Positions 27,578 to 36,790 of a stretch of DNA of 64,000 nt are shown here, in pieces. Origin of the DNA: Aureimonas altamirensis (GTDB taxonomy: Bacteria > Pseudomonadota > Alphaproteobacteria > Rhizobiales > Rhizobiaceae); contig NZ_JAMQCO010000006.1 of NCBI RefSeq assembly GCF_023702225.1, forward strand, positions 1 to 64,000. Direction: 5' to 3'. The notes beneath the pieces are model-generated. The model ran no database searches and was not told the DNA's origin. It was given only the letters and a program-made list of their open reading frames with translations. The first letter of the stretch is position 1, and the number at the start of each line of letters is the position of its first letter. The translations under genes and the position numbers were made by a program.

Positions 27578-28159
27578 TCAGGCAAAGTAACGAACGGCCG
27601 CGAAGCCACCGATGAGCAGCACCAGAAGGACCACGAAGACGAGGCCGAGCCTGCGTTCGATGAAATCCCGGATCGGTGGGCCGAAGGCGTAGAGTAGTCC
27701 TGCGACCAGATAGAAGCGCGTTCCGCGTGCCAGCGTGCACAACAGGACGAAGCTGACGAAATCCAGGCCCGTCGCGCCGCTGGCAATCGTCACCACCTTG
27801 AAGGGGAACGGTGTCAGGCCGGCGATCAGCACGATCCAGGCGCCATACTCGTTATAGGTGATAGCGAACTCGGCGAAGCGTTCGGAGTAGCCGTAGAGTG
27901 CAAGTATGGGCCGTGCGACCTGCTCGAAAAGCGCGGCGCCGATGACATATCCTGCAATGGCGCCGAGGACCGAGGTGAGCGTGCAGATCAAGGCGAGCCG
28001 CCAAGCCCGCCGGCGATTCGCGATCACCATGGGTATCAGCAAGATATCCGGTGGAACCGGAAAGAATGAACTGTCCGCGAAGGAGACGGCGCCCAGCGCG
28101 TAATTCGCCCGTGGTTTGGCGGCGAGGCGAAGGGTCCAGTCGTAAAGAGCTCTAATCAT
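27578..28159 (-). CDS. VTT-domain (DedA/YqaA-type) membrane protein
   Basis: A 193-residue integral membrane protein of the VTT/SNARE-associated family, YqaA branch. Diagnostic parts are YALGAVSFADSSFFPVPPDI (re-entrant loop with FPVPPD), GYVIGAALFEQVARPIL and AGLTPFPFKVVTIASGA. Other DedA-superfamily members flip undecaprenyl phosphate or affect envelope homeostasis; the YqaA branch is not well defined. A PAP2 phosphatase that could act in the same lipid-carrier cycle is encoded nearby (29120). Confidence 0.85.
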   Translation of the reverse strand: MIRALYDWTLRLAAKPRANYALGAVSFADSSFFPVPPDILLIPMVIANRRRAWRLALICTLTSVLGAIAGYVIGAALFEQVARPILALYGYSERFAEFAITYNEYGAWIVLIAGLTPFPFKVVTIASGATGLDFVSFVLLCTLARGTRFYLVAGLLYAFGPPIRDFIERRLGLVFVVLLVLLIGGFAAVRYFA

Positions 28160-28277
28160 CCTGCGGCTTTCGTTCGATTATGATTGGAGTTGACGCTCGA
28201 CCCAGCGGGGGTGCGAGCATTTTCAGTTGGCGGCGCTCCTGCACAGCTCTACCGCGGCTCGCTTGGCAAGGAGCCTG

Positions 28278-29123
28278 TCATCGCCCGGGATTGGGGATCT
28301 TCAGGATATGACCGCAGGCCTTGCAGTGGACCGCGTCTAGGTCGTGCTTCTGCAGGGCACATTGCGGGCAGGGATAGACGACCTTGGCCGGCCGGAAGAG
28401 GGATTGCCCGAGGCGGACGAACAGGGAAATGCCGCAGATCATCATGACGATCGAGGTGAGCTTTCCCATCGTACCCGGCAGCGTGATGTCGCCGAACCCC
28501 GTCGTCGTCACCGTTGCGACCGTGAAGTAGAAGGCATCGACGTAGCCTTCCAGGCCTGATCCGTCACGAAAGAAGAAGGTGTAGACGAAGCCGGTCGACA
28601 CGAACAGGAAGGTGACGAGGTTGAGCGACGCGCGGACCGTTTCCTCCCACCGGCGCAGCGAACCGCCCAGGAAGGCACGCCAGAACACGTCGTTCCGCGA
28701 CAGGGTCCAGAGCCGGACGATCCGCAGGAAGCCCCAGTTGGCGAATGTGTACGGGAACATGAGCGTGATCAGGACCACGATGTCGACGAGGACCGCCGGT
28801 TCGCGCAACCAGCGCCGACGATCGAGCGATGCGAGCCCGCGCGCCGTCAGCTCCGCCGCGACGACGAGGGCGATGGCATAATCCACCCACAGGAAGATGG
28901 CCTGGTCGCGCAGGACCGGCGTGGCCACGAAGAAGGCGATGATCACGAAATCGATGAGAAGGACCGCGCGCTGGTAGCGCAGGGCGCTCTTGCTGCGTCC
29001 GTGATACAGAGAGCGCAGACGCCGTACGGCCGGTGACGGGTTTCGACGCTCCGGCCGGTCGGCGGGGAGCGCGGCGTCGCCATCGGTGCCACGATCCGGC
29101 GCGCCATAGGCTGGATGGGTCAT
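28278..29123 (-). CDS. Voltage-gated-type K+ channel with C-terminal zinc ribbon
   Basis: A 281-residue six-helix cation channel. Helices S1-S4 occupy about residues 50-150, with an Arg-containing S4-like helix (FLRIVRLWTLSRN). S5 is LVTFLFVSTGFVYTFFF, the pore loop FYFTVATVTTTGFGDITL holds the K+ selectivity filter (TTGFGD), and S6 follows. After S6 there is a C-terminal CPQC-x12-CKAC zinc ribbon. The N-terminal 40 residues are hydrophilic and variable. The ATG at 29123 overlaps the stop of the PAP2 gene. No RCK/TrkA domain is present; the ribbon may be the regulatory module. Confidence 0.85.
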   Translation of the reverse strand: MTHPAYGAPDRGTDGDAALPADRPERRNPSPAVRRLRSLYHGRSKSALRYQRAVLLIDFVIIAFFVATPVLRDQAIFLWVDYAIALVVAAELTARGLASLDRRRWLREPAVLVDIVVLITLMFPYTFANWGFLRIVRLWTLSRNDVFWRAFLGGSLRRWEETVRASLNLVTFLFVSTGFVYTFFFRDGSGLEGYVDAFYFTVATVTTTGFGDITLPGTMGKLTSIVMMICGISLFVRLGQSLFRPAKVVYPCPQCALQKHDLDAVHCKACGHILKIPNPGR

Positions 29124-29752
29124 CGGCCGCGTGTCGGCCCATGCGGTGTACGGGCGGTTCCCGTCCACCGCTTGATCCAAGCGTCCGGCACCCCGGCCAC
29201 GGAGAGATAGGCGTGTTCCAGAAGCCTGGTCCATGCTTTACCAAAGGCCATGTCGAGCTGGACAGCAAGCCAGGAGGACGGGAGCGACAGAATGAGCGCA
29301 CCCACCATGTCGAAGGGAAAATGGACGCCTAGGTAGATGCGTGACCAGGCCACCGCGATCCCCGCAATGGCAATGGTCGCGGCGAGCCGCCCCCAGCCAA
29401 TAAGTACCAGCGTCATCGCATAGGTGAACATGATGAGCCCGTGGTTACTTGGGAAGGAAGGGCTGCCGCGATGGTCGAGCAGCTGATGGCCGAGAGGAAT
29501 CTGGAAGGGGCGTTGCGCGGGAAAAAGCGCACCGAGAAGGTAGCTCGCAACCAAGGCCAGGATGAGTGACGCAAACAGCGTGAGCGCTGCTCTTCGGGCC
29601 GCGCTGCCGCCGAGCACCCAGAGCAGGATAAGGTGCACCGGGACGAGGTAGATCACCAGCTTGGCGGCTAGGAAGGCTGCCCAGGCGAGGAACCCAAAAT
29701 GCTCTGTCGATGCGTTTAGGGCGAGGAAAAGCGACTGATCGAACGAGTTCAT
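29120..29752 (-). CDS. PAP2-family phosphatase, undecaprenyl-diphosphatase (BcrC) type
   Basis: A 210-residue membrane phosphatase with the three PAP2 motifs: FPAQRPF (part of K-x6-RP; the Lys position is not obvious), SPSFPSNHG with the catalytic His, and SRIYLGVHFPFD with the nucleophile-side His. Five to six helices. By similarity to BcrC it would dephosphorylate undecaprenyl diphosphate on the periplasmic side. The C-terminal 40 residues are basic. Overlaps the K+ channel gene by four bases. Confidence 0.85.
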   Translation of the reverse strand: MNSFDQSLFLALNASTEHFGFLAWAAFLAAKLVIYLVPVHLILLWVLGGSAARRAALTLFASLILALVASYLLGALFPAQRPFQIPLGHQLLDHRGSPSFPSNHGLIMFTYAMTLVLIGWGRLAATIAIAGIAVAWSRIYLGVHFPFDMVGALILSLPSSWLAVQLDMAFGKAWTRLLEHAYLSVAGVPDAWIKRWTGTARTPHGPTRGR

Positions 29753-30291
29753 CGAGGGGTATTAGGCAACGCCTCTCTCGGAGGCAACATCGTTTAACAA
29801 GGCGTTGCCAAAGCTCGCAAGCGGAAGGGCAGCTTCCGTGCGTCCACTTCACCAGAGCCAACTGCCTCGACGGGGTGGGAAGCCGACAGCTGGCTTTCCA
29901 AGGTGCGACGGCCACTTTGCGCCCCCAGCTTAGACGTTGAGGCAGAACTTGCTTTTACCCACAAGCGGACGCTCGCGCACGACACTACGGACGTCGGCAA
30001 TGCGCCCCGAAGCTGAACGGCAGCCTTCGCCTATCGTAAGCCCAGAAGCGGACTGTCCGCAAACGGCCCCAAAATCAGACAAGCGTATGCCTTCAATGGA
30101 GGTAGAATGCGGTTAGGCAGTTTTGATCCGGTAGCGATCTAATGCGCATGTGCCGTGGTCAGCCAGAAGTCCGTTAACCCGGTACTTGGCGCTGAAGCTG
30201 TTCGAGCAGTCCGTCACGCACCTAAGCTGAGGCTACCGTGAGAACATGACCAGATGGAGCGGCAGCTCAGAGAAATGGTGCGGTTTTGCCT
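29753..30291. other. Intergenic with dispersed-repeat copies
   Basis: No gene is supported. It carries a full copy of the dispersed repeat (30012-30070) and a weaker half-copy around 29820-29865. Confidence 0.6.
30012..30070 (+). repeat. Dispersed repeat copy A (about 58 bp)
   Basis: Starts GCTGAACGGCAGCCTTCGCC and ends GCGGACTGTCCGC then CGGCCCC. The same two blocks with the same spacing occur at 40363, 41730 and 49755, and imperfectly at 45406. The inner GCGGAC-TGTCCGC is a near-palindrome. Confidence 0.7.
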
Positions 30292-31191
30292 TTAGGCAGG
30301 AATAGCGGAGTAGTCCATCCTCGCGAGGTTCTCTGAGAGTGTCGGACCTTCGGGCACCCAACCGAGCCGTTCGCGGGTGATAGCACCCGAGCCAGGCATG
30401 TCGAAGGCGGCAAAGCCCGCCATCCACCCGAAATGCTTCTTCGCCTCGCTTTCCGTCAATGAAGTGACCGGCACGTCCAGCCCATCGCCGATCGCCTCCG
30501 CAATAGAGCGGAAGGAAAGGGCCTCCTCGGTCACTGCGTGCCAGCGGGCGCCGGGTTCATGTCGCTCCAGCGCAAGCACGTACAGGCGGGCGACGTCCTC
30601 GACGGCGGCGGCGCACCAACGGTTGCTACCGTCCCCGACATAAGCCGAGACGCCCGTTTGCCGAGAAAGCGCTATCAAGGGCGAGACCAACCCCTGCTTT
30701 ACTGGATCGTGGACCTGCGACAATCGAACGACCCCCACGGAGACGCCGCGCTCCCCGACCGTCAAACCCGCGAGCTCGCTAGCGATGCGGGGCATGAGGT
30801 GGTTGCGGTCAAGCACGTCCTCACGCGCGAACTCCCCGGCTCTAGGGCTCCCCATGCCGATGGCCGAGGTAATGAGTAGGGGTCGATCCGACCCAACGAG
30901 CACGTCGCCGATCGCCTCGATGACACGCCGATCCTTCTCGCAATTCTCGGCGTACCGCGAGAAATCGTGATCGAACGCCGTGTGGATCACGGCATCAGCA
31001 GTCTCGGCGCCTTTGGCGAGTCCCTCCGGATTGCTAAGGTTGCCGCTGTGCACAGCGGCGCCAACCTGCTCCAACCGACGGGCGCCAGCCTCGGATCGAG
31101 CGTTGCCGATCACCTGGTGGCCGGCGGCGAGCAGTTGAGGCAGTATACGGGAACCGATAAAGCCGGTTGCCCCGGTCAAGAAGACGCGCAT
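30292..31191 (-). CDS. NAD(P)-dependent epimerase/dehydratase-type SDR
   Basis: A 299-residue extended SDR. The N-terminal Rossmann motif is FLTGATGFIGSRI (residues 4-16). The usual active-site YxxxK is not in its classical form; the region LLITSAIGMGSPRAGEFA shows the Ser but no obvious Tyr-Lys pair, as in atypical NmrA-like SDRs. Soluble, cytoplasmic; substrate unknown. It is divergent from an XRE regulator across a 94-base gap, and such regulator/SDR pairs are usually regulator and target. Confidence 0.82.
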   Translation of the reverse strand: MRVFLTGATGFIGSRILPQLLAAGHQVIGNARSEAGARRLEQVGAAVHSGNLSNPEGLAKGAETADAVIHTAFDHDFSRYAENCEKDRRVIEAIGDVLVGSDRPLLITSAIGMGSPRAGEFAREDVLDRNHLMPRIASELAGLTVGERGVSVGVVRLSQVHDPVKQGLVSPLIALSRQTGVSAYVGDGSNRWCAAAVEDVARLYVLALERHEPGARWHAVTEEALSFRSIAEAIGDGLDVPVTSLTESEAKKHFGWMAGFAAFDMPGSGAITRERLGWVPEGPTLSENLARMDYSAIPA

Positions 31192-31285
31192 GAAAACCTC
31201 CTGTTTGAGGGGAGGAATGTCGCTGCGGACTTCAGCATGTTAAAGTAGTGATCTTATCGGGGTATAGAATTCAACAGGACCGGTC

Positions 31286-32122
31286 ATGCCTGAAAAGTCG
31301 ACAAACGAGTTCGGCATTTACCTGCGCGATCGGCGGACCCGCCTCGACCCAGCATCGTTTGGCTTTGTCGGCGGCAGACGTCGCACGCCTGGGCTTCGCC
31401 GCGAAGAGGTCGCCGCGCGTGCCAATATCAGTCCGACGTGGTATACTTGGCTAGAGCAGGGGCGCGGCGGCGCTCCGTCGGCCGACGTGCTCGATAGGAT
31501 CGCCAAGGGGCTGATGCTCACCGCATCCGAGCGAGAGCACATCTACATGCTAGGCTTGGGCCGCCCGCCGGAGGTAAGCTACCAGCCGGTCGATGGCGTC
31601 AGCCCGCGGCTGCAACGCGTGCTGGACGCGATGCGGTTCAGTCCCGCCATCATCAAGACAGCGATGTGGGACGTGGTCGGTTGGAACCGTGCTGCCGCCG
31701 CTTTGCTGACCGATTACTCCAAGCTGCCGAGGGAGGGACGCAACATCCTGCGTCTGATGTTCAGCAGTTCGCGCATCCGCGCCAAGCAGGAGGATTGGGA
31801 AAGCGTCGCTCGCTTCGTGGTAGGCGCGTTTCGGGCGGACGTGGCGCGAGCGGGGGCAAGCGGCAGTGCTGAAGCAACGGCGCTCATCGGAGATCTTCGC
31901 CGGACAAGCCCCGAGTTCGAGGCGCTGTGGCAGGACAACAACGTAGTCGCACACGGCGAGGGCATAAAGCGCATCCACCACCCGGAAGCAGGTTCGCTCG
32001 AGCTGGAGTTCTCGTCCTTCGCGGTCGAGGGGCGGCCCGAACTTGGCATGATCGTATACAACCCCGCTAGCCCTGCGGACGCTGAACGCTTAAGGGCGCT
32101 CATCGGCACCAAGACGGCGTGA
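31286..32122 (+). CDS. XRE-family regulator with MmyB-like ligand-binding domain
   Basis: A 278-residue regulator. An N-terminal helix-turn-helix (GLRREEVAARANISPTWYTW, about residues 34-55) is followed by a C-terminal MmyB-like domain (from about 100) with WDVVGWNRAAAALL and a His/aromatic-rich end (IHHPEAGSLELEFSSF). This domain binds small hydrophobic ligands in related proteins. It is transcribed away from the SDR gene, whose expression it probably controls. Confidence 0.88.
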   Translation: MPEKSTNEFGIYLRDRRTRLDPASFGFVGGRRRTPGLRREEVAARANISPTWYTWLEQGRGGAPSADVLDRIAKGLMLTASEREHIYMLGLGRPPEVSYQPVDGVSPRLQRVLDAMRFSPAIIKTAMWDVVGWNRAAAALLTDYSKLPREGRNILRLMFSSSRIRAKQEDWESVARFVVGAFRADVARAGASGSAEATALIGDLRRTSPEFEALWQDNNVVAHGEGIKRIHHPEAGSLELEFSSFAVEGRPELGMIVYNPASPADAERLRALIGTKTA

Positions 32123-32278
32123 TCCAGCATAACTGCATTGCGGCGGTGCCGATGTCCGCTTGCCGGCCAACCTCATGCAGCTCGCAGTGGTCTGGAAGGG
32201 GTCGGAGGCTGAATGGCAGTTACCGTAGACAGCCTTTACTCGGCATACGCTGCGGTGTGGGCTTTCAGCCTTGAGTTG

Positions 32279-32992
32279 TCATTCGGTGTTGTAGCGGATC
32301 CTTTTGGCGGCGCACTCAATGTGGCTCCGCATGGCCGCGCTGGCTGCGCGCGATGAACCGTCGCGGATCGCCGCAAGGATGGCGCGATGCTGTTCCACCA
32401 TCTCCTCGCTGACCCCGGGCGTGAACACCTCTCGGCGCGCTCGGATCCACTGCTGTTCCGAACGCACGGAGTTGACGAGGCGGAAGACCGCAAGCAGCAT
32501 GCGGTTGCGGACGCTTTCGGCAATCTTCGTGTGGAAGAGACTGTCCCAACGCTCGTAGGACTCGGCGTCGACAGCCGTATGCGCCCGCTCTACGACGACC
32601 TCCATCTCGGCGATCTCTCGCGGTGTCGCGCGGACGGCTGCGAGCCCAGCAAGCATCGGTTCTATAAGCTGCCGCGTCTCGATCAGATCGCTGGGACTGG
32701 TGATCTGGCTTAATGATAAATGGTTGGTCGAGCGGTTCGGCATTTCCCGCACGAAGGTGCCATGCCCCTGTTTGCGGTAGACCCGACCCTCTCCCTCCAA
32801 CCGCGTGAGAACCTGCCGGACGACGCGGCGCCCAACGCCCAGACGTACCGCTATCTCGCGCTCGGGTAACAGCTTGCCGTCTTCGACGAAGTGCTCGTCG
32901 CTGGTGGAAAGCGCGTCGCGCAACGTCGATTCGACCTGTTTCAGCTGGTTGGACAAAGCGGACACGTGGCGGACCCATATGATGCGTTGCAA
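32279..32992 (-). CDS. GntR-family regulator, FadR (FCD) subfamily
   Basis: A 237-residue regulator. Residues 15-80 are a GntR winged helix (LLPEREIAVRLGVGRRVVRQ, then YRKQGHGTFVRE). The C-terminal FCD domain has the metal-binding pattern: Asp/His in WDSLFHTKIAE, His in EEMVEQHRAIL and His in AMRSHIECAAKR. It is divergent from the ABC-importer/GGT operon across about 200 bases and is its likely repressor; the effector could be an acid or gamma-glutamyl compound. The gap includes GCATATGC-type dyads (about 33069-33078). Confidence 0.88.
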   Translation of the reverse strand: MQRIIWVRHVSALSNQLKQVESTLRDALSTSDEHFVEDGKLLPEREIAVRLGVGRRVVRQVLTRLEGEGRVYRKQGHGTFVREMPNRSTNHLSLSQITSPSDLIETRQLIEPMLAGLAAVRATPREIAEMEVVVERAHTAVDAESYERWDSLFHTKIAESVRNRMLLAVFRLVNSVRSEQQWIRARREVFTPGVSEEMVEQHRAILAAIRDGSSRAASAAMRSHIECAAKRIRYNTE

Positions 32993-33198
32993 AAGAAAGC
33001 GGCGAACCTATCCGAACCAATCCATTAGACAGGCAATTTGCAGGTTTGGTGGGCAGCTGCCACGTTAGCATATGCAATAGCCACATCTGCCGGCAATATG
33101 CGGTTGACGGAATGGGTCATGCGCGTTCTGCTATAGGCAAGGATACACGAAGGCGAATGAACCAATTTGATATGGTTCGTACTTTTGGGGATGCTCCG

Positions 33199-34257
33199 AT
33201 GCAAAGAAGAACGTTTTTGACCATGGCCGGCTCGGTCGCCGCCTACGGTGCATTCGGTCGAGTGCCAGCCTTTGCTCAGGCAAAGCCGGAAACGCTGTCG
33301 ATGATGACGTGGGGTGGTCTATGGGGCGACGGGATGGCTCAGAACATCGACGCCCCCTTCGCGGAAGAGACCGGTATCCGCATCGTTCAGGATCGTGGCT
33401 CCAGCCCGGTCGAGCGCATCACCAAGTTGCGCATCAGCCTCGACAACCAGATCTACGATCTTGTTCAGCTGGCGGACGGCGTCGTTCCGTTGGCGGAGTC
33501 CCAAGGCGTCCTGGAGGATCTGGACCCGGGCTCCGAGAACCTGCCGTTCCTTGCTCAGGTTCCCGAGCGGTTCCGGCGAAAGGGTTGGGTTGCCCAAATC
33601 TACTCAGCTCTCGGCATCGCCTACAACCCGGATCTTGTGGAAACGCCGCCCAAAAGCTTCGCCGATCTCTGGAATCCTGAATATGCAGGCGCGATCGTCC
33701 TACCGGAGATCACCCATTCGATCGGCCCCTACATCATTCCCATCGGAGCGCTTGCAGCCGGCGCGGACCTGAAGGACGAGGAAGCCGGATTCGCGAAACT
33801 GAGCGAAATGGTGGAACTGGATCCGATCTGGGCCAAGGATACCGACTCCATCATGAGCGCGCTCGTCAACGAGGAAGCGGCGATCGGCCTGCTTTACAAA
33901 TCGCAGACCAACACCGTCATCGAGCAGGGCGGCAACGTCGCGTGGGTTTTTCCCGAAGAGGGAGCGATCTCGTATCTCTCCGGCACGGGTATCGCCCGCA
34001 ACACACGCAACAAGCAGTGGGCGGAAGCTTACGTGAACTCCACCCTCGATCCGCAAAAGCAGCTATGGGTCGCCGATGTCTTCAACTACAGCGGCACCAA
34101 CCCCGCGATGATCGATATGCTTCCGGTTGAGTTGCAGGAGCGTATCCAATTTACGCCCGAGCAGTCCGAGCGGATCATCGATCTCGACCAGGAGTTCATG
34201 TCGGCCCAGCGCGGCGCCTGGGTCGATCGGTGGAACCGCGTGATAGCCGGCGGTTAG
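33199..34257 (+). CDS. ABC transporter solute-binding protein, PotD/spermidine-putrescine class
   Basis: A 352-residue periplasmic binding protein. The N-terminus MQRRTFLTMAGSVAAYGAFG is a Tat-type signal, cleaved probably after AFAQA near residue 28. The mature domain belongs to the polyamine-type SBP family 8: LSMMTWGGLWGDG at the start, GIAYNPDLVETPPKSFADLW in the middle, and SGTGIARNTRNKQWAEAYVN near the end. The Asp/Glu set that binds polyamines cannot be confirmed by eye. The ATG at 33199 is chosen; an in-frame ATG at 33157 would add 14 residues before the Tat motif. First gene of a six-gene operon. Confidence 0.87.
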   Translation: MQRRTFLTMAGSVAAYGAFGRVPAFAQAKPETLSMMTWGGLWGDGMAQNIDAPFAEETGIRIVQDRGSSPVERITKLRISLDNQIYDLVQLADGVVPLAESQGVLEDLDPGSENLPFLAQVPERFRRKGWVAQIYSALGIAYNPDLVETPPKSFADLWNPEYAGAIVLPEITHSIGPYIIPIGALAAGADLKDEEAGFAKLSEMVELDPIWAKDTDSIMSALVNEEAAIGLLYKSQTNTVIEQGGNVAWVFPEEGAISYLSGTGIARNTRNKQWAEAYVNSTLDPQKQLWVADVFNYSGTNPAMIDMLPVELQERIQFTPEQSERIIDLDQEFMSAQRGAWVDRWNRVIAGG

Positions 34258-34277
34258 GCCGCCGGCGCGATATCGAC

Positions 34278-35702
34278 ATGACCATCGAAGCATACCGCAT
34301 CCCCGAAGCCGGCCCGTTCGATGCCCGGCCGTTGGCCTTCGCCAATCGCGCGCGCTACCGCGGACTGGGTGCTACGGCACCGGCAGGGGTCCTCGCCGTA
34401 TCGGCGGACGCCTTGCCGGCGGCTCGCCGGTACGGACTTGTCTTGGAGGCGGCTGCCGGCGGCGCTAGTGCGGCAACGGCGCCTGACTTTCGCGTCGCCA
34501 TCTATGCGGGAGTCGCCATCGGGTATCCTTACTGGGGATACTACGCCCACGCTTTACTCAGCATCGGGCGGACCTTCGAAGCGATCGATGCGGACGACAT
34601 TCTGGACGGCGCACTGGACCATATCGACCTTTTGGTCCTGCCGGGCGGGTTCGCCACGTGGGGACTTGATAGGGCCGAGGCCAAAACGGGCGTCGATGAT
34701 CGCGTTTCCACCTTCATACGGGCGGGTGGTCGGGTACTCGGCTCCTGCGGCGGGGCGTTCTATCTCTCTTCCGGGCGACCGGGCTGGCTCGGCGCGTTGG
34801 ATGCCACGCCGCGCTTCACGCAGGAGTATCTCTCGACCGGTGCAGGGCTGGTCAGTATCTCCGAATTCGATGAGGGACTTGCAGCCGGACTTCCGGAGGC
34901 GGTCGAGTTGCCGTATTTCCATGGGCCGATCTACACATGTGCCACACGTACGGCGCAGACCGGGGCGCGCTTTCGGGACTTTGTCGCCGCCACTGGTGCC
35001 TTCATAGAGAACCCCCTGTCGCAAGCCTTCTTCGACCGCGCGATGCACGGCGCGCCTGCGGTGCTTCACGCGCGGATGGGAAGGGGCGCTGTCCTCGCTT
35101 TCTCTCCGCACCCTGAAATGGGCGAGTTCGTGCGCAAGGGCATGATCCTCGACACTTACGTTCGCCGCTTCCTGCCGATCAGAGGCGAGCAGGTGATGGA
35201 CGAGACCGTACGGTTTTTGGGTGGCGACGATAGCGCCGGTTTCCGGTTGATCGAGAACGCCGTCGAGTTGCTGCAGACGATGTCCCCGATTTCGGGTGAG
35301 AGCACTAGGCCTCGGCGACCGGAGCCCGAACAGGGAGTGCTCGCGGCGCTTATCGAAGCGATGCAAGGCCATGTCACGATGCTTCTCGACCGGGTCGAGA
35401 CCATTGGCTCAAATCAGGATCCAGTGTTTCGCTCGCTTCTTGCAAAGGAAGTGGAACGTCGCCGTACGGAACTGGCTGACCTGCTGCCTCGGCTCCACAC
35501 ATGTTTCGTCGCGCGGCGAGCTGCGCCCGACATCGCGCGTGCGTTGGTGGCATCCCTGAAGGCGGCCGGCCGCCACGGCGAACGCGCCGTGGCCGACGGA
35601 CCGGCCGAAAGTCTGGTCCTGGCAGAGCTGCCTCTCCGGATCTGTTCCGTCGCGGTACGGCTCGAAACGATCGACCGCGCTTTCATCGGAGTGAACGAAT
35701 GA
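34278..35702 (+). CDS. GATase-like protein with BPL_N domain, in polyamine-type importer operon
   Basis: A 474-residue protein. Residues about 70-300 have the class I glutamine-amidotransferase-like fold: YAGVAIGYPYWGYY, the strand LLVLPGGFATWGLD, the nucleophile elbow VLGSCGGAFYLS (Cys157), and a C-terminal FSPHPEMGEF that supplies a His. This arrangement is that of the BPL_N family (biotin-protein-ligase N-terminal-like), whose chemistry is largely unknown. The last 130 residues are helical and Arg/Glu-rich, with no known domain. It starts 20 bases after the binding protein and its stop overlaps the ATPase start (ATGA). A role in amide or peptide-bond cleavage of the imported substrate is inferred. 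Confidence 0.72.
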   Translation: MTIEAYRIPEAGPFDARPLAFANRARYRGLGATAPAGVLAVSADALPAARRYGLVLEAAAGGASAATAPDFRVAIYAGVAIGYPYWGYYAHALLSIGRTFEAIDADDILDGALDHIDLLVLPGGFATWGLDRAEAKTGVDDRVSTFIRAGGRVLGSCGGAFYLSSGRPGWLGALDATPRFTQEYLSTGAGLVSISEFDEGLAAGLPEAVELPYFHGPIYTCATRTAQTGARFRDFVAATGAFIENPLSQAFFDRAMHGAPAVLHARMGRGAVLAFSPHPEMGEFVRKGMILDTYVRRFLPIRGEQVMDETVRFLGGDDSAGFRLIENAVELLQTMSPISGESTRPRRPEPEQGVLAALIEAMQGHVTMLLDRVETIGSNQDPVFRSLLAKEVERRRTELADLLPRLHTCFVARRAAPDIARALVASLKAAGRHGERAVADGPAESLVLAELPLRICSVAVRLETIDRAFIGVNE

Positions 35703-36790
35703 GCGCCACCCCACAACGCCAGGCGAAAGACGTTCGATTTGCGGGGGTTCGCAAGAATTTCGGCCCTGCGGTCGCCTTGCATACGTTCGATCTCGATATT
35801 CCAAGAGGCACGTTGTTCTCTCTTCTCGGCCCCAGCGGCTGCGGAAAGACGACGACGCTTCGCCTGATAGCCGGCTTCGAGCAGCCCAGCGCGGGAACCG
35901 TGACGATCGGAGACCGGAACGTGACAGGCGTGCCGGCCCACAAGCGCAATTTCGGCATGGTCTTCCAGAATTTCGCACTGTTTCCCCATCTGTCCGTTTC
36001 CGAGAATGTCGCGTTCGGGCTGCAGATGCGCCGACTCCCGAAGGCGGAGATCGGCGAGCGGGTCGCCAAGGCGTTGAGCCTCGTTGCGTTGGATCGCTTC
36101 GCCGAGCGTTACCCGAGGCAGCTCTCGGGCGGCCAGCAACAACGCGTGGCGCTGGCGCGCGCCGTCGTATTCGAGCCCGACGTGCTCCTGCTCGATGAGC
36201 CGCTGAGCGCGCTCGACAAGATGCTGCGCGACCAGATGCAGATCGAGATCCGTCAGCTTCAGCAGAGGCTTGGCATGACGACCGTCTTCGTCACCCACGA
36301 CCAGGAAGAGGCCCTGACCATGTCCGATCAAGTAGCGGTCATGAGCGAGGGGCGCGTACAGCAGGTGGGTCCGCCCCGCGCCATCTACGAGAACCCGAGC
36401 AATGAGTTCGTGGCCCGGTTTCTTGGCTCGAGCAACATCGTGACGGCGCGCGTCGTCGGCCGCGACGCCGATAGCGTCGTGGCCGATGTTGCGGGATCCC
36501 GCGTCCTGCTCGCGCCGTCGCCGGAAACCACCGATGGCACGGTGCGGTTTGCGGTGCGGCCCGAGCGGATCATGGTCGCCAGGGAGGGTGCGGCGGGAGC
36601 CGGCGCCGTGTTGCGGCAATGCGTGTTCAAGGGCGCACAGACGCATCTCCTGTTCGACCTCGCGGGAGAGCCGGTGTCGGCGACGGTGCCGAACACCGTG
36701 GCCGACGCCCTCGACCTGCAGCCCGGCGAGACGGCCTATCTGACCTGGGAGCAGGGTGCGGCAGTCGTTCTGGCGGGACCCGCAACGTGA
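35699..36790 (+). CDS. ABC transporter ATP-binding protein, PotA class
   Basis: A 363-residue ATPase. Walker A is LLGPSGCGKTTTLRLIAGFE (residues 42-61), Q-loop FQNFALFPHLSV, signature LSGGQQQRVALARAV, Walker B LLLDEPLSALD and H-loop FVTHDQEEALTMSD. A C-terminal TOBE domain (about residues 280-360) senses substrate or interacts with the permeases. It overlaps both neighbours: ATGA with the GATase-like gene and GTGA with the first permease. Confidence 0.94.
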   Translation: MSATPQRQAKDVRFAGVRKNFGPAVALHTFDLDIPRGTLFSLLGPSGCGKTTTLRLIAGFEQPSAGTVTIGDRNVTGVPAHKRNFGMVFQNFALFPHLSVSENVAFGLQMRRLPKAEIGERVAKALSLVALDRFAERYPRQLSGGQQQRVALARAVVFEPDVLLLDEPLSALDKMLRDQMQIEIRQLQQRLGMTTVFVTHDQEEALTMSDQVAVMSEGRVQQVGPPRAIYENPSNEFVARFLGSSNIVTARVVGRDADSVVADVAGSRVLLAPSPETTDGTVRFAVRPERIMVAREGAAGAGAVLRQCVFKGAQTHLLFDLAGEPVSATVPNTVADALDLQPGETAYLTWEQGAAVVLAGPAT

